DNA from: Aequorivita marisscotiae
GTDB taxonomy: Bacteria; Bacteroidota; Bacteroidia; Flavobacteriales; Flavobacteriaceae
DNA length: 64,000 nucleotides
Reading direction: 5' to 3'
Assembly: GCF_029814825.1 (NCBI RefSeq)
Contig: NZ_CP122379.1
Coordinates: 1,488,001-1,552,000 of the forward strand
Shown one piece after another: positions 63,869 through 64,000 of this stretch. The stretch's first letter is position 1. Every line of letters begins with the position of its first letter. The notes below the pieces were generated by a model. It saw only the letters and a program-made list of their open reading frames with translations, was not told the DNA's origin and did not search any database. A program made the translations under genes and the position numbers.

Positions 63869-64000
63869 CTACGAATAATGAAAATTTGCTCCATCTAATT
63901 TCACAAAAATAAAGAGTAAAATAGTGAAGCCCCAAAGTGCGGAACCTCCGTAACTAAAGAAGGGCAGTGGGATTCCGACGGTTGGAAAAATTCCTGTAAC
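63869..64000 (-). CDS. rodA: Rod shape-determining protein RodA, C-terminal end (partial)
   Basis: The last 43 codons on the minus strand read VTGIFPTVGIPLPFFSYGGS, then ALWGFTILLFIFVKLDGANF to a stop at 63869-63871. The GIPLPFFSYGGS block is the conserved C-terminal motif of RodA/FtsW/SpoVE proteins, and the context fits the shorter RodA tail rather than FtsW. These are peptidoglycan glycosyltransferases of the elongasome. The gene continues beyond the right edge. Confidence 0.85.
   Translation of the reverse strand, partial: VTGIFPTVGIPLPFFSYGGSALWGFTILLFIFVKLDGANFHYS

Overview
The window is chromosomal DNA of a Bacteroidota bacterium, almost certainly a member of the Flavobacteriaceae (an Aequorivita-like genus is possible, but this is a guess). 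The evidence is an AT-rich genome, -7 promoter elements of the form TAnnTTTG with a TTG about 19-20 bp upstream, few Shine-Dalgarno sequences, fused SecDF, type IX secretion (T9SS) sorting domains of both type A and type B, a TonB-dependent receptor, an OmpP1/FadL protein and many SpII lipoproteins. The genes are mostly housekeeping, with a few accessory patches.

Layout. 0-2.2 kb: initiator tRNA-Met, a truncated ISL3/ISAon1-type transposase and two small secreted proteins. 2.1-6.1 kb: RhlE-type RNA helicase behind a structured intergenic region, a lipoprotein cytochrome c, a GtrA flippase-like protein and a carboxypeptidase-regulatory-like domain protein. 6.1-9.1 kb (minus strand): the arsenic operon arsR-arsM-arsC-acr3, which can sense, methylate, reduce and export arsenic. 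9.2-13.4 kb: an APC permease, a GNAT acetyltransferase and a secreted FG-GAP/ASPIC protein with a T9SS type A tail. 13.7-23 kb: nhaA, ffh, a four-helix-bundle (S23/IVS-type) gene between inverted repeats, folD, a four-gene membrane/stress-type operon, a HerA-like ATPase and queE. 23-31 kb: DUF2911, gyrB, mdh and the B12-dependent ribonucleotide reductase nrdJ.

31-34.4 kb holds a three-gene operon that I interpret as copper acquisition: a small Cys-motif protein, an OprC/NosA-like TonB receptor with a CxxxM motif, and a Met/His-rich YtkA-like lipoprotein. 35.3-42.5 kb holds secDF, then the minus-strand run folE-cysS-yidD-lgt-DUF192. 42.6-51.4 kb is one giant gene (2927 aa) for a T9SS type B surface protein of about 22 repeated modules. 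It contains a tandem duplication of a 631-residue super-repeat and switches from AT-rich to GC-rich DNA inside the reading frame. 51.5-58.4 kb: lipoproteins, a FadL-type porin, proS, tRNA-Glu, rpsT, coaD and surE. 58.5-64 kb: the Prc/Tsp protease, an OppC-type permease, an antitoxin-like gene followed by a toxin gene broken by one in-frame stop codon, a decayed lipoprotein gene, a DNA/RNA non-specific nuclease, and the C-terminus of RodA running off the right edge.

The observations most worth following are: (1) GTG-initiated genes whose -7 box ends exactly four bases before the start codon in three places, implying leaderless mRNAs; (2) the GC-mosaic, duplicated giant adhesin; (3) the four-helix-bundle gene packaged between inverted repeats between ffh and folD; (4) the OprC-like copper locus; (5) the freshly inactivated toxin. 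No CRISPR array, prophage, rRNA operon or complete insertion sequence is visible.
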